The notes below the pieces were generated by a model. It did not search any database. It was not told the origin of the DNA and was given only the letters and a program-made list of their open reading frames with translations. Below, piece after piece: positions 45,244-54,846 of a stretch of 64,000 nt of DNA. Source of the DNA: Rheinheimera riviphila (GTDB taxonomy: Bacteria; Pseudomonadota; Gammaproteobacteria; Enterobacterales; Alteromonadaceae); NCBI RefSeq assembly GCF_004005945.1, contig NZ_SACS01000016.1, forward strand, positions 1 to 64,000, in the 5' to 3' direction. The first letter of the stretch is position 1. Each line of letters begins with the position of its first letter. The position numbers and the translations under genes were made by a program.

Positions 45244-45954
45244 ATGCTTGCCCAACCAGTTGTCTTAAATAACGAACAACACAAAGATCTGCACGTGTTA
45301 GCTCAGTTCTCTCTGGAAAGTGTTAATGGCCGTCATATCGCGCCGTTAATGCTGCAGGAATTTGCCGCGGCCTCAGCGTTTTATCCGATTTTTTTCCTGC
45401 AAGTAGAAGAACTATTCGCTCCGGTCGCGGTATTTGGTCTGAAAGAAGGTCAAAACCTGTTTATTAAAGACGGTCAGTGGGAAGGTCAGTATTTGCCAGC
45501 CGGCATCCGGGCTTATCCGTTTAATCTGGCACAAGCCAATGACGATCAGCTGTTATTGTGTGTCAATGAACAAGCCGACAACATCAGCCGCACTGAAGGT
45601 CAGGCACTGTTTAACGCGGACAACACCCCTACAGAATTCTTTAATGGCGTGAACACTTTCTTTAAAGACTATATCGATGCCAATGCCGTCAGCCGTAACA
45701 TTGTGGCGCAAATCAAAGAAATGGGTTTGTTAAAAGCCGATGGTCTGCAGTACCGTGACTTAGCTGGCAAAGAACATCGCTTAAACGGCTTTTTCGTAAT
45801 CGACCGTGAGAAGTTTGAAGCGCTGAGCGACGAACAATTCCTGACGCTGCGTAAATTCGGCGTGTTACAGGCGATTTATGCGCATTTTAGTTCTCTGGAC
45901 CGGATCGGCAGCTTGATCAATCGTTTACCGATTGATGCGCCAGCGGCTGAGTAA
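45244..45954 (+). CDS. SapC family protein
   Basis: 236 residues matching the SapC family (Pfam 07277): an N-terminal LNNEQHKDLHV segment, SAFYPIFFLQ, GQNLFIKDGQWEGQYLPA, AGIRAYPF and a C-terminal LRKFGVLQAIYAHFSSLDRI. The name comes from a Campylobacter S-layer locus. In Alteromonadales and Caulobacterales such genes often sit near TonB receptors; function is unknown and no S-layer gene is present here. AAGGAACC precedes the start. A terminator follows, so it is monocistronic. Confidence 0.85.
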   Translation: MLAQPVVLNNEQHKDLHVLAQFSLESVNGRHIAPLMLQEFAAASAFYPIFFLQVEELFAPVAVFGLKEGQNLFIKDGQWEGQYLPAGIRAYPFNLAQANDDQLLLCVNEQADNISRTEGQALFNADNTPTEFFNGVNTFFKDYIDANAVSRNIVAQIKEMGLLKADGLQYRDLAGKEHRLNGFFVIDREKFEALSDEQFLTLRKFGVLQAIYAHFSSLDRIGSLINRLPIDAPAAE

Positions 45955-45991
45955 TTAAAAGGCACTGTATCCAAGTGCTTTACACCGCAAC

Positions 45992-46019
45992 AAAAACGCC
46001 TCAACTGAGGCGTTTTTTT
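45992..46019. terminator. Terminator after sapC
   Basis: Stem AAAACGCCTCA/TGAGGCGTTTT with T7; the A-rich left side may also terminate the convergent GAF-GGDEF gene. Confidence 0.85.
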
Positions 46020-46053
46020 ATGTCTTCGATTCAGCGACATGTGCTGTTATTGG

Positions 46054-47019
46054 CTAACACAACCGCTGCCCTTGTTGCCTTTTGTACAACAAATGGTCGG
46101 CGCGGCTTAACAGATGCTCCAGCGTCGGGCTTTGCGCCGGCGAATAATGCACCGCCGCCACGCTAAATTGCAGCGGGCCCGGCCAACCTTCCTGCTGCTG
46201 CAGACTCAGCGCCGACTGGCGCATCCGATCCACCACCAGTTCCGCTTGCTGCGCTGAACTATTGGCCACCAATACCGCAAAAGAATTGTCGCCCAACCGT
46301 CCTAACACATCACTGCCGCGAAACGTCTGGCGTAATAATCTGGAAAAACGCATCAGCATCCGATCGCCTTCCGCTTCGCCATAATGGCGATTTAAGGTGG
46401 AAAAATCGTCCAAATCAAAATACAACAACACCGCAGGTAAACTCTGCCGTTCGCTACTATTCAGCAATAATCTGGCCATGGTTTCAAAACCACGGCGGTT
46501 CACCAGACCGGTTAAATCATCAATAATTGCCAGCTGTCCGGCGGCCAGTTCCTGTTCGGTTAACAGCGCTAAGTCACGTAAAGCGGCTAAATCGTCCGCC
46601 GCCACTTCACGCGGCACTTTATCCATCAGACACAAAGTGGCAATTTTACAGCCATTAAAGGCTCGGATCGGCATGCCAATATAACTGCGCACCCCTTCCG
46701 GTCCCACTACCAGTGGATTGTCGAAAAAATACGGATGATGGCGGGTATCCTGGATCACCAGCGCATCTTCACCCAAAATGGTATGGCCGCAAAACGAACT
46801 GGCGCGGGAAAATTCTGTTAGATCAACGCCTTGCCCCGCTAACACCCGCACATATTCCGCATCAACTAAATTCAGTAAACACACCGGCATTTGCAATAAA
46901 CGCCGGCCTAAACGGGTGAGCCGGTGGTATTGCTCGCCGCCGCGCAGGTTTAATAATTGGGAGGCATGAAGGGTGGCAAGCCGCATCGGCTCGTTATCAG
47001 GGATGGTGGCGTTATACAT
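46054..47019 (-). CDS. GAF-GGDEF domain protein with degenerate catalytic motif
   Basis: About 321 residues: a GAF domain (~residues 25-150; FSRASSFCGHTILGEDALVIQDT and GVRSYIGMPIRAFNG) followed by a GGDEF domain (~165-315; IDDLTGLVNRRGFE, FDLDDFSTLNRHYG). The active-site loop reads RLGDNSFAVL, so GGDEF is replaced by GDNSF (codons at 46293-46279). The catalytic acidic residue is lost and diguanylate cyclase activity is unlikely. It may be a c-di-GMP or GTP sensor, or act through protein contact. ATG 47019 has AGGAG 8 nt upstream; in-frame codons to 47196 lack one and would add 59 residues. Confidence 0.85.
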   Translation of the reverse strand: MYNATIPDNEPMRLATLHASQLLNLRGGEQYHRLTRLGRRLLQMPVCLLNLVDAEYVRVLAGQGVDLTEFSRASSFCGHTILGEDALVIQDTRHHPYFFDNPLVVGPEGVRSYIGMPIRAFNGCKIATLCLMDKVPREVAADDLAALRDLALLTEQELAAGQLAIIDDLTGLVNRRGFETMARLLLNSSERQSLPAVLLYFDLDDFSTLNRHYGEAEGDRMLMRFSRLLRQTFRGSDVLGRLGDNSFAVLVANSSAQQAELVVDRMRQSALSLQQQEGWPGPLQFSVAAVHYSPAQSPTLEHLLSRADHLLYKRQQGQRLC

Positions 47020-47282
47020 GGCGGTGACTCCTGTGATTAAGACATCGGGTGTCACGCGTGCAATCAGGTCTTCCTGACAACTTACAGTAAAAACCACTGC
47101 AAAACTGACGCATGTCGTAGTGTGACTGCAACTTTTGGCCAGAGGTTCAATCCTGTTACAAAGTTTCAGCAAATAACGGCGTCTGACGGTAGACAAAACA
47201 CCGGTAAAAAAGGGTGTTGTAAAGCAGATTGATGCGGCAGAATAACTTCGTCCGGACGGCGATTTGCAGAGAAGAACTGAAG

Positions 47283-49031
47283 ATGGTGTACCACCCGCTG
47301 TGTTTAATACTCAAATCCAAACTACAGGCAATCCTGCGCCATGGTACTTTGCTACCAGCGCTGCTATTCGGTCTGAGCGCCTGTACCACGCCGCCGAAAG
47401 TCATAGTGCAGCAAAAAGTGCTCTCAAACCCGTTGGTTACAATCTCGGATCCTGAACAGTTCCGGCTGTGGTATCAACACCTGCAAACGGAAACCCCGAG
47501 TGCACAGCTGGCGTTGTGTCAGATAGCCCAGACTTCTGCACAGATTAGCGCTTTTCATCAACTGGCCTGCGGTTTAACGCTACTACCCCATGCAAGCAAT
47601 ATCGCAGAGCGTTCCCAAGCTTTAGGTTGGTATCAAACCGGGCTTGAAGTTTTGGTGCGGTCGCAATTGCAACAAGGCAGATGGCAACCACGCCACCGCG
47701 ATTTTCAGCTGCAATTACAACTGCCAACCGATGAAAGTGGCTTGCCTTTTAGCCGTTATACCCAGATTGCAGATTTGGTATTTCGTGAACCATGGATTAC
47801 CCCGGCAGCGCCAAACCCACAAGGTATCGGATTGGTGCTGGCAGCAGAGCGCGCTTACAGCAAATTGGGGTCAGATCAAAATTACCCGCGCGAAGGCATT
47901 TTTCGCGCTGTGACGGTGCTGGCAACGCATCTGCATTTTGATGACCAGGATCAGCTGCAGATCCAGCTCACCGGCTATTATCTGACCGAGCCAAAATCGG
48001 TATTGTTTGGCACGCAACCTTACCCGCTGCAATACGACAGTGCCACGGCTTATCTGTTGTTGCTGCGAGAAGCGCGGATTGATCAGGCGGAATGGGCGGC
48101 ATTATTTGATGGCAATAACAGCAGTTATGACTTTGGTATTTATAGCATCGCGCCTTTGTCGGGCAGTAAAATTCCAATTCTGATGATCCATGGTTTGCAC
48201 TCTAGCCCGATGATTTGGCTACGGTTAAGCCATGCCATTTATGCCGATCCGAAGCTTTCCGACCGCTATCAGATCTGGCATGCCTTTTACCCGACCGGTG
48301 CGCCGCCGTTTTTTAATGCAATGCGGCTACGCACTCAGGTTGATGAGCTTCGCGCCAGGTTGCAGCAACAATTCGCGATGCCCGAAGATTTGCCGATGGT
48401 GCTGATCGGCCACAGTATGGGTGGCATTATCGCGAAGACTTTTATTGTCGACCCTGAGTATCGGTTATGGGATCAAACTTTTATGCGTCGGCCCGAACAA
48501 CTGCCCCGCGATCACCGCGACTTTATGCGTTACCAGGACGTGTTTATCTTTAAACCGCGGCCTTATGTGCAGTCGGTGTTCTTTTTGGATACACCACACC
48601 ATGGCGCTGAAATGGCCGAAAGCTGGTACAGCCGTCTCGCCAGTGCCTGGATCAGATTACCCAGTATTTTCAGCGATTTAAACCGGCGGGTGTTTAAAAA
48701 GCTCAGTTATGATTTGGTCACGCCACAGATGAAAGGGTATTTAAAAAAAGACGGGCCAACGAGCGTTGACGTGCTGTCGCCACAACATCCGCTGTTACAG
48801 GAGATCGCCAAACTCCCCTACCAAAAACCGGTCTTTTCCATCGTCGGCAGTACCAGCACACCGTTTTGTTACAACGAAAAAAGCTGCGCCCAGCTCAACG
48901 ACTCAGTGGTGCCATTTTTCAGCGCCCACCAAAGTCAGGCGCAAGAGCAAATCATCGTGTTGTCGGAACACAATTCTTACCAATCGCCGGAAGCCATTGC
49001 TTTTATCCTGAAAAAACTTCGGGCACAGTAA
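47283..49031 (+). CDS. Lipoprotein alpha/beta hydrolase, lipase-like
   Basis: About 582 residues with a lipoprotein signal (LFGLSACTTPP, Cys ~36). The last 300 residues are an alpha/beta hydrolase: oxyanion region LMIHGLHSSPMIW, nucleophile elbow VLIGHSMGG (Ser), FLDTPHHGAEMA, a candidate acid in DSVVPFF and a candidate His in LSEHNSYQSP. The N-terminal 250 residues are unrecognised. Likely a cell-envelope esterase or phospholipase; substrate unknown. ATG 47283 is preferred (GAAGAACTGAAG upstream, normal signal length) over 47229. It is divergent from the GAF-GGDEF gene. Confidence 0.82.
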   Translation: MVYHPLCLILKSKLQAILRHGTLLPALLFGLSACTTPPKVIVQQKVLSNPLVTISDPEQFRLWYQHLQTETPSAQLALCQIAQTSAQISAFHQLACGLTLLPHASNIAERSQALGWYQTGLEVLVRSQLQQGRWQPRHRDFQLQLQLPTDESGLPFSRYTQIADLVFREPWITPAAPNPQGIGLVLAAERAYSKLGSDQNYPREGIFRAVTVLATHLHFDDQDQLQIQLTGYYLTEPKSVLFGTQPYPLQYDSATAYLLLLREARIDQAEWAALFDGNNSSYDFGIYSIAPLSGSKIPILMIHGLHSSPMIWLRLSHAIYADPKLSDRYQIWHAFYPTGAPPFFNAMRLRTQVDELRARLQQQFAMPEDLPMVLIGHSMGGIIAKTFIVDPEYRLWDQTFMRRPEQLPRDHRDFMRYQDVFIFKPRPYVQSVFFLDTPHHGAEMAESWYSRLASAWIRLPSIFSDLNRRVFKKLSYDLVTPQMKGYLKKDGPTSVDVLSPQHPLLQEIAKLPYQKPVFSIVGSTSTPFCYNEKSCAQLNDSVVPFFSAHQSQAQEQIIVLSEHNSYQSPEAIAFILKKLRAQ

Positions 49032-49090
49032 TGAATGACTGGCATTAAAATTGCCAAACTTTATCGAGATTTGATGGCGAGTGATGGTTC

Positions 49091-49357
49091 ATGCGGGAGG
49101 CAAAGTTGGTTAGTCACAGGAGGTTTATTCGGCAGTTCGCGTTTTTGCTAACGTTGATTTTACTTGGCGTGCAGCCATCTTTAGCCGAGCCAGCTTATTG
49201 GTTTAAATGGCAAAGTAAATTGAATGGCAAGATGATTTGTAAGCAGGTATCGCCGGGGGAAGGCTGGCAACAACATGCCGGCCCTTTTTATGATGCGCAG
49301 TGCCGGAAGCCTGTGCCGCCCCCTGTAAAGGCATATCGCAGCGCACTAAACAACTAA
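49091..49357 (+). CDS. Small secreted protein of unknown function
   Basis: Up to 88 residues with a signal peptide (FAFLLTLILLGVQPSLAEPA) and a ~50-residue mature part containing two Cys (MICKQV, AQCRKP) and several Trp/Tyr residues. The ATG at 49091 has a weak ribosome site. A TTG at 49106, 5 nt after a strong GGGAGG, would give an 83-residue protein with a more usual signal peptide and may be the real start. It lies 59 bp after the lipase-like gene, perhaps in the same transcript. I recognise no family. Confidence 0.6.
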   Translation: MREAKLVSHRRFIRQFAFLLTLILLGVQPSLAEPAYWFKWQSKLNGKMICKQVSPGEGWQQHAGPFYDAQCRKPVPPPVKAYRSALNN

Positions 49358-49399
49358 CGTTGGTTGATGCGCTGCCAGGCGATTTACGGCCAACCCCAA

Positions 49400-50041
49400 C
49401 TAACTTGTGATATCAGTCGTCGCTATTTTGCCCGATGTCGCAGCCACAAAGGCCTCGAGCGCAATCGCTGCCACTTTTTGTAACTTTTCGCAGGAAGCGC
49501 CAGTGGTGGCTTGAATGGACATACCATGCAACTGCACCCCAATAAAACAAGCCAGTGCGGCGCAGTCGACATCCGCTGCAAATTCACCTTCGGCCTTGGC
49601 GCGCTCTAATCTTTGTTGTAATTGCAATTCGCCACTGCGGCGTTTTTCAATCAGGACCTGTTTGACACTGTTGGCATTGTCGCTACAGCTCAACGCACCC
49701 TGCACCATTAAACAGCCTTTGGGTAAACTCGGATCGCTGCTGGCCGCAGCACCACCAAATAACATTTGCTCTGCCATCAGATAAGCGGTTGGTTGCATCA
49801 AAGCCGGCTGAAAAAAGCCACAAGGACGATTTTCATAAAGCTCAATCGCTTTTAAAAATAGCTGCTCTTTGTTACCAAAAGCGGCATATAAACTGGGTTT
49901 ATTGATGCCCATGGCTTCGGTTAAATCTGGCAACGACGTTCCTTCGTAACCTTTCTCCCAAAACACTTCGAGGGCTTTTTGCAAAGCTTTGTCGACGTCA
50001 AAAGCACGTGGCCGACCAATAGTGCTGGTGTTTCCCGTCAT
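49400..50041 (-). CDS. TetR-family repressor of the adjacent RND efflux operon
   Basis: 213 residues. The N-terminal helix-turn-helix (GRPRAFDVDKALQKALEVFWEKG, then TSLPDLTEAMGINKPSLYAAFGNKEQLF) is a classic TetR/AcrR DNA-binding domain; the C-terminal ligand domain has several Cys. It is divergent from the efflux genes and four TACC-N4-GGTA-like sites lie in the shared promoter region, so it very probably represses the pump and itself until a toxic ligand binds. GGAG precedes ATG 50041. Confidence 0.9.
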   Translation of the reverse strand: MTGNTSTIGRPRAFDVDKALQKALEVFWEKGYEGTSLPDLTEAMGINKPSLYAAFGNKEQLFLKAIELYENRPCGFFQPALMQPTAYLMAEQMLFGGAAASSDPSLPKGCLMVQGALSCSDNANSVKQVLIEKRRSGELQLQQRLERAKAEGEFAADVDCAALACFIGVQLHGMSIQATTGASCEKLQKVAAIALEAFVAATSGKIATTDITS

Positions 50042-50137
50042 CTTCTGCGCTCCAAAATAAAACCATACCCGAAATAGGGTAATTCATAATGCACACAGAG
50101 TAATCACCTTTGCAAGCCTTGTAAAGCACAATATACC

Positions 50138-50299
50138 TACCGAACGGTACAGATATCTTGCCAAAATCCCCGATATAACCAAACGCAAAGCGCCTTAGCA
50201 GAAAAAGTTCTTTAATTTTTTACCATGCGGTACAAAAAAAGATTGACCTTAGATTTGAAATCTATATATTTACCAACCAGTACAAAATACCAATCGGTA
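50138..50299 (+). promoter_or_regulatory. Efflux operon promoter with four TetR-type operator sites
   Basis: TTGACC (50243-50248), a 16-bp spacer and TATATT (50265-50270) form a promoter facing the efflux genes. Around it are four 12-bp sites: TACCGAACGGTA (50138-50149, perfect), TACCATGCGGTA (50221-50232, next to the -35), TACCAACCAGTA (50271-50282) and TACCAATCGGTA (50288-50299). The last two directly follow the -10, ideal for blocking transcription. The 50042-50358 gap holds no gene. Confidence 0.75.
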
Positions 50300-50358
50300 C
50301 ATAACACAGCAACCATCAATGATTGCAGTCAGCAGACACCAACGAAGGGACCATTGCC

Positions 50359-51636
50359 ATGCGCAAAACACCAACTGTAAGAAACTTTTTACTCGCCAGC
50401 ATCGCCGCAGTTGTGCTTGCCGCATGTAGTCAACCAGAAGCCGCCGGTGCTGGTGCTGCGCCCGCCGCGCCAACGGTTGACGTTGCCACCGTGGTCGAAC
50501 AACGCATTACCGAATGGGACGAATTTACCGGCCGCTTACAAGCGCCGGAAACTGTGGCGTTGATGCCACGGGTATCAGGCTACCTCGATAAAGTGTTCTT
50601 CACTGAAGGCGCTTTAGTTAAAGCCGGTGACCTGTTATTCCAGATTGATGATCGCGCTTTAACAGCCGACGTCAGCCGTCTGCAAGCCGAACTACAAAGC
50701 GCCCTCAGCCAACAAAAATTAGCCAACAGCGACTATCAACGTGCTGAACAACTGCGTAGCCAAAAAGCCATCGCTGAAGAAATTCTGGACGCCCGCCGCG
50801 CCCGCAAAGATCAAAGTGCCTCGCAAGTTGCCGCCGTCAAAGCAGCGCTGACCAAAGCCGAACTGGATTTATCGCACACCCAAGTAAGAGCGCCAATCAG
50901 CGGCCGCGTGTCCAACGCGCTGATCACCGCCGGTAACTATGTGCAAGCCGGTCAAAGCCAACTCACCAGCATCGTCTCCACCGCGCGGATGTACGCTTAT
51001 TTTGATGCAGATGAACAAACTTACCTGAAATACGTCCAGCTCGCGGCCACCGGTAAACGTGGCGATAGCCGTAATGAAGCCAGTCCGGTGCTGATGGCGT
51101 TAAGTTCAGACAATGACTACCGCTTTTCAGGCTCGTTAGATTTCCTGGATAACAGCATCAACCCACAAACCGGCACCATCCGCGCCCGCGCCGTGTTTAG
51201 TAACGACGACAACAGCTTGATCCCAGGCTTGTTTGCCAAAATCAAACTGGTGGGTAGCGCCAGCTACAACGGTATTCTGATTGACGATAAAGCCGTTGGC
51301 ACCGACTTAAACAACAAGTTTGTGCTGGTGGTCGATGACAAACAACAACTGCAATACCGCCCTGTCACTTTAGGTGAAAAAGTCGGTGGCCTGCGCATCG
51401 TCACTTCCGGCTTAAAAGCCAGTGAAACCATTGTGGTGAATGGCTTACAGCGCGTTCGCCCGACCATGCAGGTGACACCGAACCCGGTAAAGATGGCCAG
51501 CGCCGAGCAGTTAGTGTCGCTGCAACAACAACAGCAAATACTGGATGAACAAGCAGCCAGCGCCAAAACGGCCACCGCCGCCATTGTTGATGCCGTTGTG
51601 AATACAGTCTCCACCCAAAGCGCACCACGCGGCTAA
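50359..51636 (+). CDS. RND efflux periplasmic adaptor, MexE-like
   Basis: About 425 residues, a membrane-fusion lipoprotein (AAVVLAACSQPE lipobox, Cys ~26). It has the MexE-type WDEFTGRLQAPETVALMPRVSG barrel-sandwich start, an alpha-helical hairpin (~residues 105-165) that reaches the outer-membrane channel, LSHTQVRAPISGRVSN, and the beta-barrel and membrane-proximal domains (LIPGLFAKIKLVGS). It couples the pump to the outer-membrane factor encoded two genes downstream. ATG 50359 is preferred over the upstream in-frame 50323 (GAAGGGACC upstream, normal signal). The C-terminal ~50 residues are Gln/Ala-rich. Confidence 0.93.
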   Translation: MRKTPTVRNFLLASIAAVVLAACSQPEAAGAGAAPAAPTVDVATVVEQRITEWDEFTGRLQAPETVALMPRVSGYLDKVFFTEGALVKAGDLLFQIDDRALTADVSRLQAELQSALSQQKLANSDYQRAEQLRSQKAIAEEILDARRARKDQSASQVAAVKAALTKAELDLSHTQVRAPISGRVSNALITAGNYVQAGQSQLTSIVSTARMYAYFDADEQTYLKYVQLAATGKRGDSRNEASPVLMALSSDNDYRFSGSLDFLDNSINPQTGTIRARAVFSNDDNSLIPGLFAKIKLVGSASYNGILIDDKAVGTDLNNKFVLVVDDKQQLQYRPVTLGEKVGGLRIVTSGLKASETIVVNGLQRVRPTMQVTPNPVKMASAEQLVSLQQQQQILDEQAASAKTATAAIVDAVVNTVSTQSAPRG

Positions 51637-51666
51637 GCCCAGCAGCTACTAAACCAGGACAGAATC

Positions 51667-54600
51667 ATGCTTTCACAATTTTTTATCAGAAGACCGATTT
51701 TTGCTGCCGTGTTGTCGCTGCTGTTTTTAATCAGCGGCGCCATCGCAGTGTGGCAATTGCCGATCACCGAATATCCGGAAGTCGTACCGCCAACAGTAGT
51801 CGTCACCGCCAACTATCCGGGCGCCAACCCAAAAGTCATCGCCGATACCGTCGCCTCGCCGCTGGAGCAGGAAATTAACGGCGTCGAAAATATGCTGTAT
51901 ATGTCATCACAAGCCACTTCGGATGGCCGGATGACCTTAACCATCACTTTCGCCATCGGTACCGATGTCGACCGTGCGCAAACCCAGGTACAAAGCCGGG
52001 TCGATCGCGCCAAGCCAAGATTGCCACAAGAAGTGCAGCGCCTTGGCATCGTCACCGAAAAATCCTCACCAGATTTAACCATGGTGGTGCATTTAACCTC
52101 GCCGGACGATCGTTATGACATGCTTTACTTATCGAACTATGCCGCGCAAAACGTCAAAGACGAATTAGCGCGGATTGAAGGTGTGGGTGCGGTACGGTTG
52201 TTTGGTGCCGGTGAATACAGCCTGCGGGTGTGGCTGGATCCGAATAAAGTGTCAGCGTTACAACTGACGCCACAAGATATCGTTGCCGCTATTCGTTCGC
52301 AAAACCAACAAGCAGCTGCCGGAAGCCTTGGCGCGCAGCCTTCAGGTTCCAGCGATTTTCAGCTGCTGATCAACGTCAAAGGCCGGTTAAGTTCGGTTGA
52401 AGAGTTTGAACAAATCATCGTTAAAGTGGGCGCAGAAGGTCAAATCAGCCGCTTAAAAGATGTGGCACGGTTGGAGTTGGGTGCCAGCACTTATGCGCTG
52501 AAATCACTGCTTGATAACAAAGACGCAGTGGCCATTCCGGTGTTTCAGGCCTCTGGTTCAAACGCCATTCAAATCTCTGATGACGTACGCGCCAAAATGG
52601 CCGAACTTTCAAAAAGTTTCCCACAAGGTTTAAGTTACGACATCGTTTATGACCCAACAGTGTTTGTGCGCGGCTCGATTGAAGCGGTGGTGAAAACGCT
52701 GCTGGAAGCGATTTTACTCGTGGTGTTGGTGGTGGTGCTGTTCCTGCAAACCTGGCGCGCCTCGATTATTCCATTGGTGGCCGTGCCGGTGTCGTTGGTT
52801 GGTACCTTTGCCTTTATGCACCTGATGGGCTTTTCGCTTAATGCCCTGTCACTGTTCGGTTTAGTGTTGGCGATTGGTATCGTGGTGGATGACGCCATAG
52901 TGGTGGTTGAAAACGTCGAGCGGAATATCGCTGATGGTTTATCACCATTAGAAGCCACCCAAAAAGCGATGAAAGAAGTGACTGGTCCGATTGTCGCCAC
53001 CACTTTGGTACTGGCTGCGGTCTTTATTCCAACTGCCTTTATGACCGGTTTAACCGGCCAGTTTTATAAGCAGTTTGCGTTAACCATCACCATTTCGACC
53101 TTTATCTCAGCGATTAACTCGTTGACGTTAAGCCCGGCGTTATCGGCACTACTGTTAAAAGCGCATGACGCGCCAAAAGACAAACTGACCCGCGTGATGG
53201 ACAAAGCTTTAGGCGGCTGGTTATTCAACCCGTTTAACCGCTTGTTTAATAAAGCGTCCCTTGGTTATGGTCTGCTGGTGCGTAAAGTGATCCGCTTTGG
53301 TGCTGTGGTCGGCATTATTTACATCGGCATGTTGGGTTTAACCGCAGGTTTGTTCCACAACACGCCAACCGGTTATGTACCTGGCCAGGACAAACAATAC
53401 CTGGTGGCCTTTGCCCAGTTACCGGACGCGTCATCGCTGGACCGTACTGAAGCGGTGATTAAAGAGATGTCACGCATCGCACTGGAACATCCTGGGGTCT
53501 CGAACTCAGTGGCTTTCCCTGGTCTTAGCATCAACGGTTTTACCAATAGTCCAAATAGCGGCATCGTGTTTACGCCACTGAAAGACTTTGACGAACGTCA
53601 AAGCCCGGAACTGTCTGCCAACGCCATTGCTGCCGATTTAAACGCCAAGTTCGCCGGTATTCAGGGCGCCTTTATTGCCATCTTCCCACCTCCACCGGTG
53701 CAGGGTTTGGGCACTATTGGCGGCTTCCGTTTACAGATTCAGGACCGCGCCAACTTAGGTTATGTTGAGCTGGCCAATATCACCCAACAAGTAATGATGA
53801 AAGCCTGGCAAACCCCGGAACTGGCAGGTGTGTTCTCTAGTTATCAAGTGAATGTACCGCAGCTGGATTTGGATGTGGACCGGACTAAAGCGCTGTCGCA
53901 AGGGGTGTCGTTAGATACCGTGTTCCAGACGTTACAGGGTTATTTAGGGACAACTTATGCCAACGACTTTAATCAGTTTGGCCGCACTTATCAGGTGAAT
54001 GTGCAGGCGGATGAAGCCTTCCGTCAGGATCCGGCGCAAATCTCGGCGTTAAAAGTCTCGAATAACCAAGGTGAAATGATCCCGTTGGGCTCGTTCATTA
54101 AGGTATCGCATAGCGCAGGTCCGGATCGGGTGATGCACTACAACGGTTACACCACCGCCGAAATTAACGGTGGCCCTGCCCCAGGTTTCAGCTCAGGTGA
54201 AGCGCAGGCAGCGATTGAAAAAATTCTGGCCGAAACTCTGCCAGCCGGTATGACGTACGAATGGACTGAGCTTTCTTATCAGCAAATTCTGGCCGGCAAT
54301 GCCGAATATCTGGTGTTCCCACTGGTGGTACTGCTGGTGTTTATGGTACTGGCCGCACAATACGAGAGTTTAAGTCTGCCACTGGCGATCATTTTAATTG
54401 TACCGATGACGCTGCTATCAGCCATCAGCGGCGTGCTGTTGTACGGCGGTGATAACAACATCTTCACCCAGATTGGCTTGATAGTGCTCGTCGGGCTCGC
54501 CACCAAAAATGCCATCCTGATGGTCGAGTTCGCCAAGGAAAAACAAGACCATGGCATGCGCGCAATGGACGCCATTTTAGAAGCAGCACGACTGCGGTTA

Positions 54601-54846
54601 CGGCCAATCCTGATGACATCGATCGCCTTTATTATGGGTGTGGTGCCGATGGTGTTCTCGACCGGTGCTGGTGCAGAAATGCGTCAAGCGATGGGTGTGG
54701 CGGTATTCGCCGGCATGATTGGGGTAACGATTTTTGGTCTGATTTTAACGCCGCTGTTTTACTACGCCTTATCCAAACGCGGTGAGCGTAAGGCGGCTGC
54801 CGCTGCGGCAACTCCAGCTGTGATTGAAGGAGCGACTCATGGTTAA
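51667..54846 (+). CDS. RND multidrug efflux transporter, MexF-like (HAE1)
   Basis: 1059 residues, full length. It has the FFIRRPIFAAVLSLLFLISG first helix, EYPEVVPPTVVVTANYPGANP porter start and the GFSLNALSLFGLVLAIGIVVDDAIVVVENVER helix-4 motif with the proton-relay Asp pair. A second half-repeat contains IGLIVLVGLATKNAILMVEFA. It exports drugs, dyes or solvents from the periplasm and inner leaflet using the proton motive force. It sits between adaptor and channel genes with gaps of 30 bp and an 8-bp overlap. The family close to MexF often handles chloramphenicol, quinolones and trimethoprim, but specificity here is unknown. Confidence 0.95.
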   Translation: MLSQFFIRRPIFAAVLSLLFLISGAIAVWQLPITEYPEVVPPTVVVTANYPGANPKVIADTVASPLEQEINGVENMLYMSSQATSDGRMTLTITFAIGTDVDRAQTQVQSRVDRAKPRLPQEVQRLGIVTEKSSPDLTMVVHLTSPDDRYDMLYLSNYAAQNVKDELARIEGVGAVRLFGAGEYSLRVWLDPNKVSALQLTPQDIVAAIRSQNQQAAAGSLGAQPSGSSDFQLLINVKGRLSSVEEFEQIIVKVGAEGQISRLKDVARLELGASTYALKSLLDNKDAVAIPVFQASGSNAIQISDDVRAKMAELSKSFPQGLSYDIVYDPTVFVRGSIEAVVKTLLEAILLVVLVVVLFLQTWRASIIPLVAVPVSLVGTFAFMHLMGFSLNALSLFGLVLAIGIVVDDAIVVVENVERNIADGLSPLEATQKAMKEVTGPIVATTLVLAAVFIPTAFMTGLTGQFYKQFALTITISTFISAINSLTLSPALSALLLKAHDAPKDKLTRVMDKALGGWLFNPFNRLFNKASLGYGLLVRKVIRFGAVVGIIYIGMLGLTAGLFHNTPTGYVPGQDKQYLVAFAQLPDASSLDRTEAVIKEMSRIALEHPGVSNSVAFPGLSINGFTNSPNSGIVFTPLKDFDERQSPELSANAIAADLNAKFAGIQGAFIAIFPPPPVQGLGTIGGFRLQIQDRANLGYVELANITQQVMMKAWQTPELAGVFSSYQVNVPQLDLDVDRTKALSQGVSLDTVFQTLQGYLGTTYANDFNQFGRTYQVNVQADEAFRQDPAQISALKVSNNQGEMIPLGSFIKVSHSAGPDRVMHYNGYTTAEINGGPAPGFSSGEAQAAIEKILAETLPAGMTYEWTELSYQQILAGNAEYLVFPLVVLLVFMVLAAQYESLSLPLAIILIVPMTLLSAISGVLLYGGDNNIFTQIGLIVLVGLATKNAILMVEFAKEKQDHGMRAMDAILEAARLRLRPILMTSIAFIMGVVPMVFSTGAGAEMRQAMGVAVFAGMIGVTIFGLILTPLFYYALSKRGERKAAAAAATPAVIEGATHG

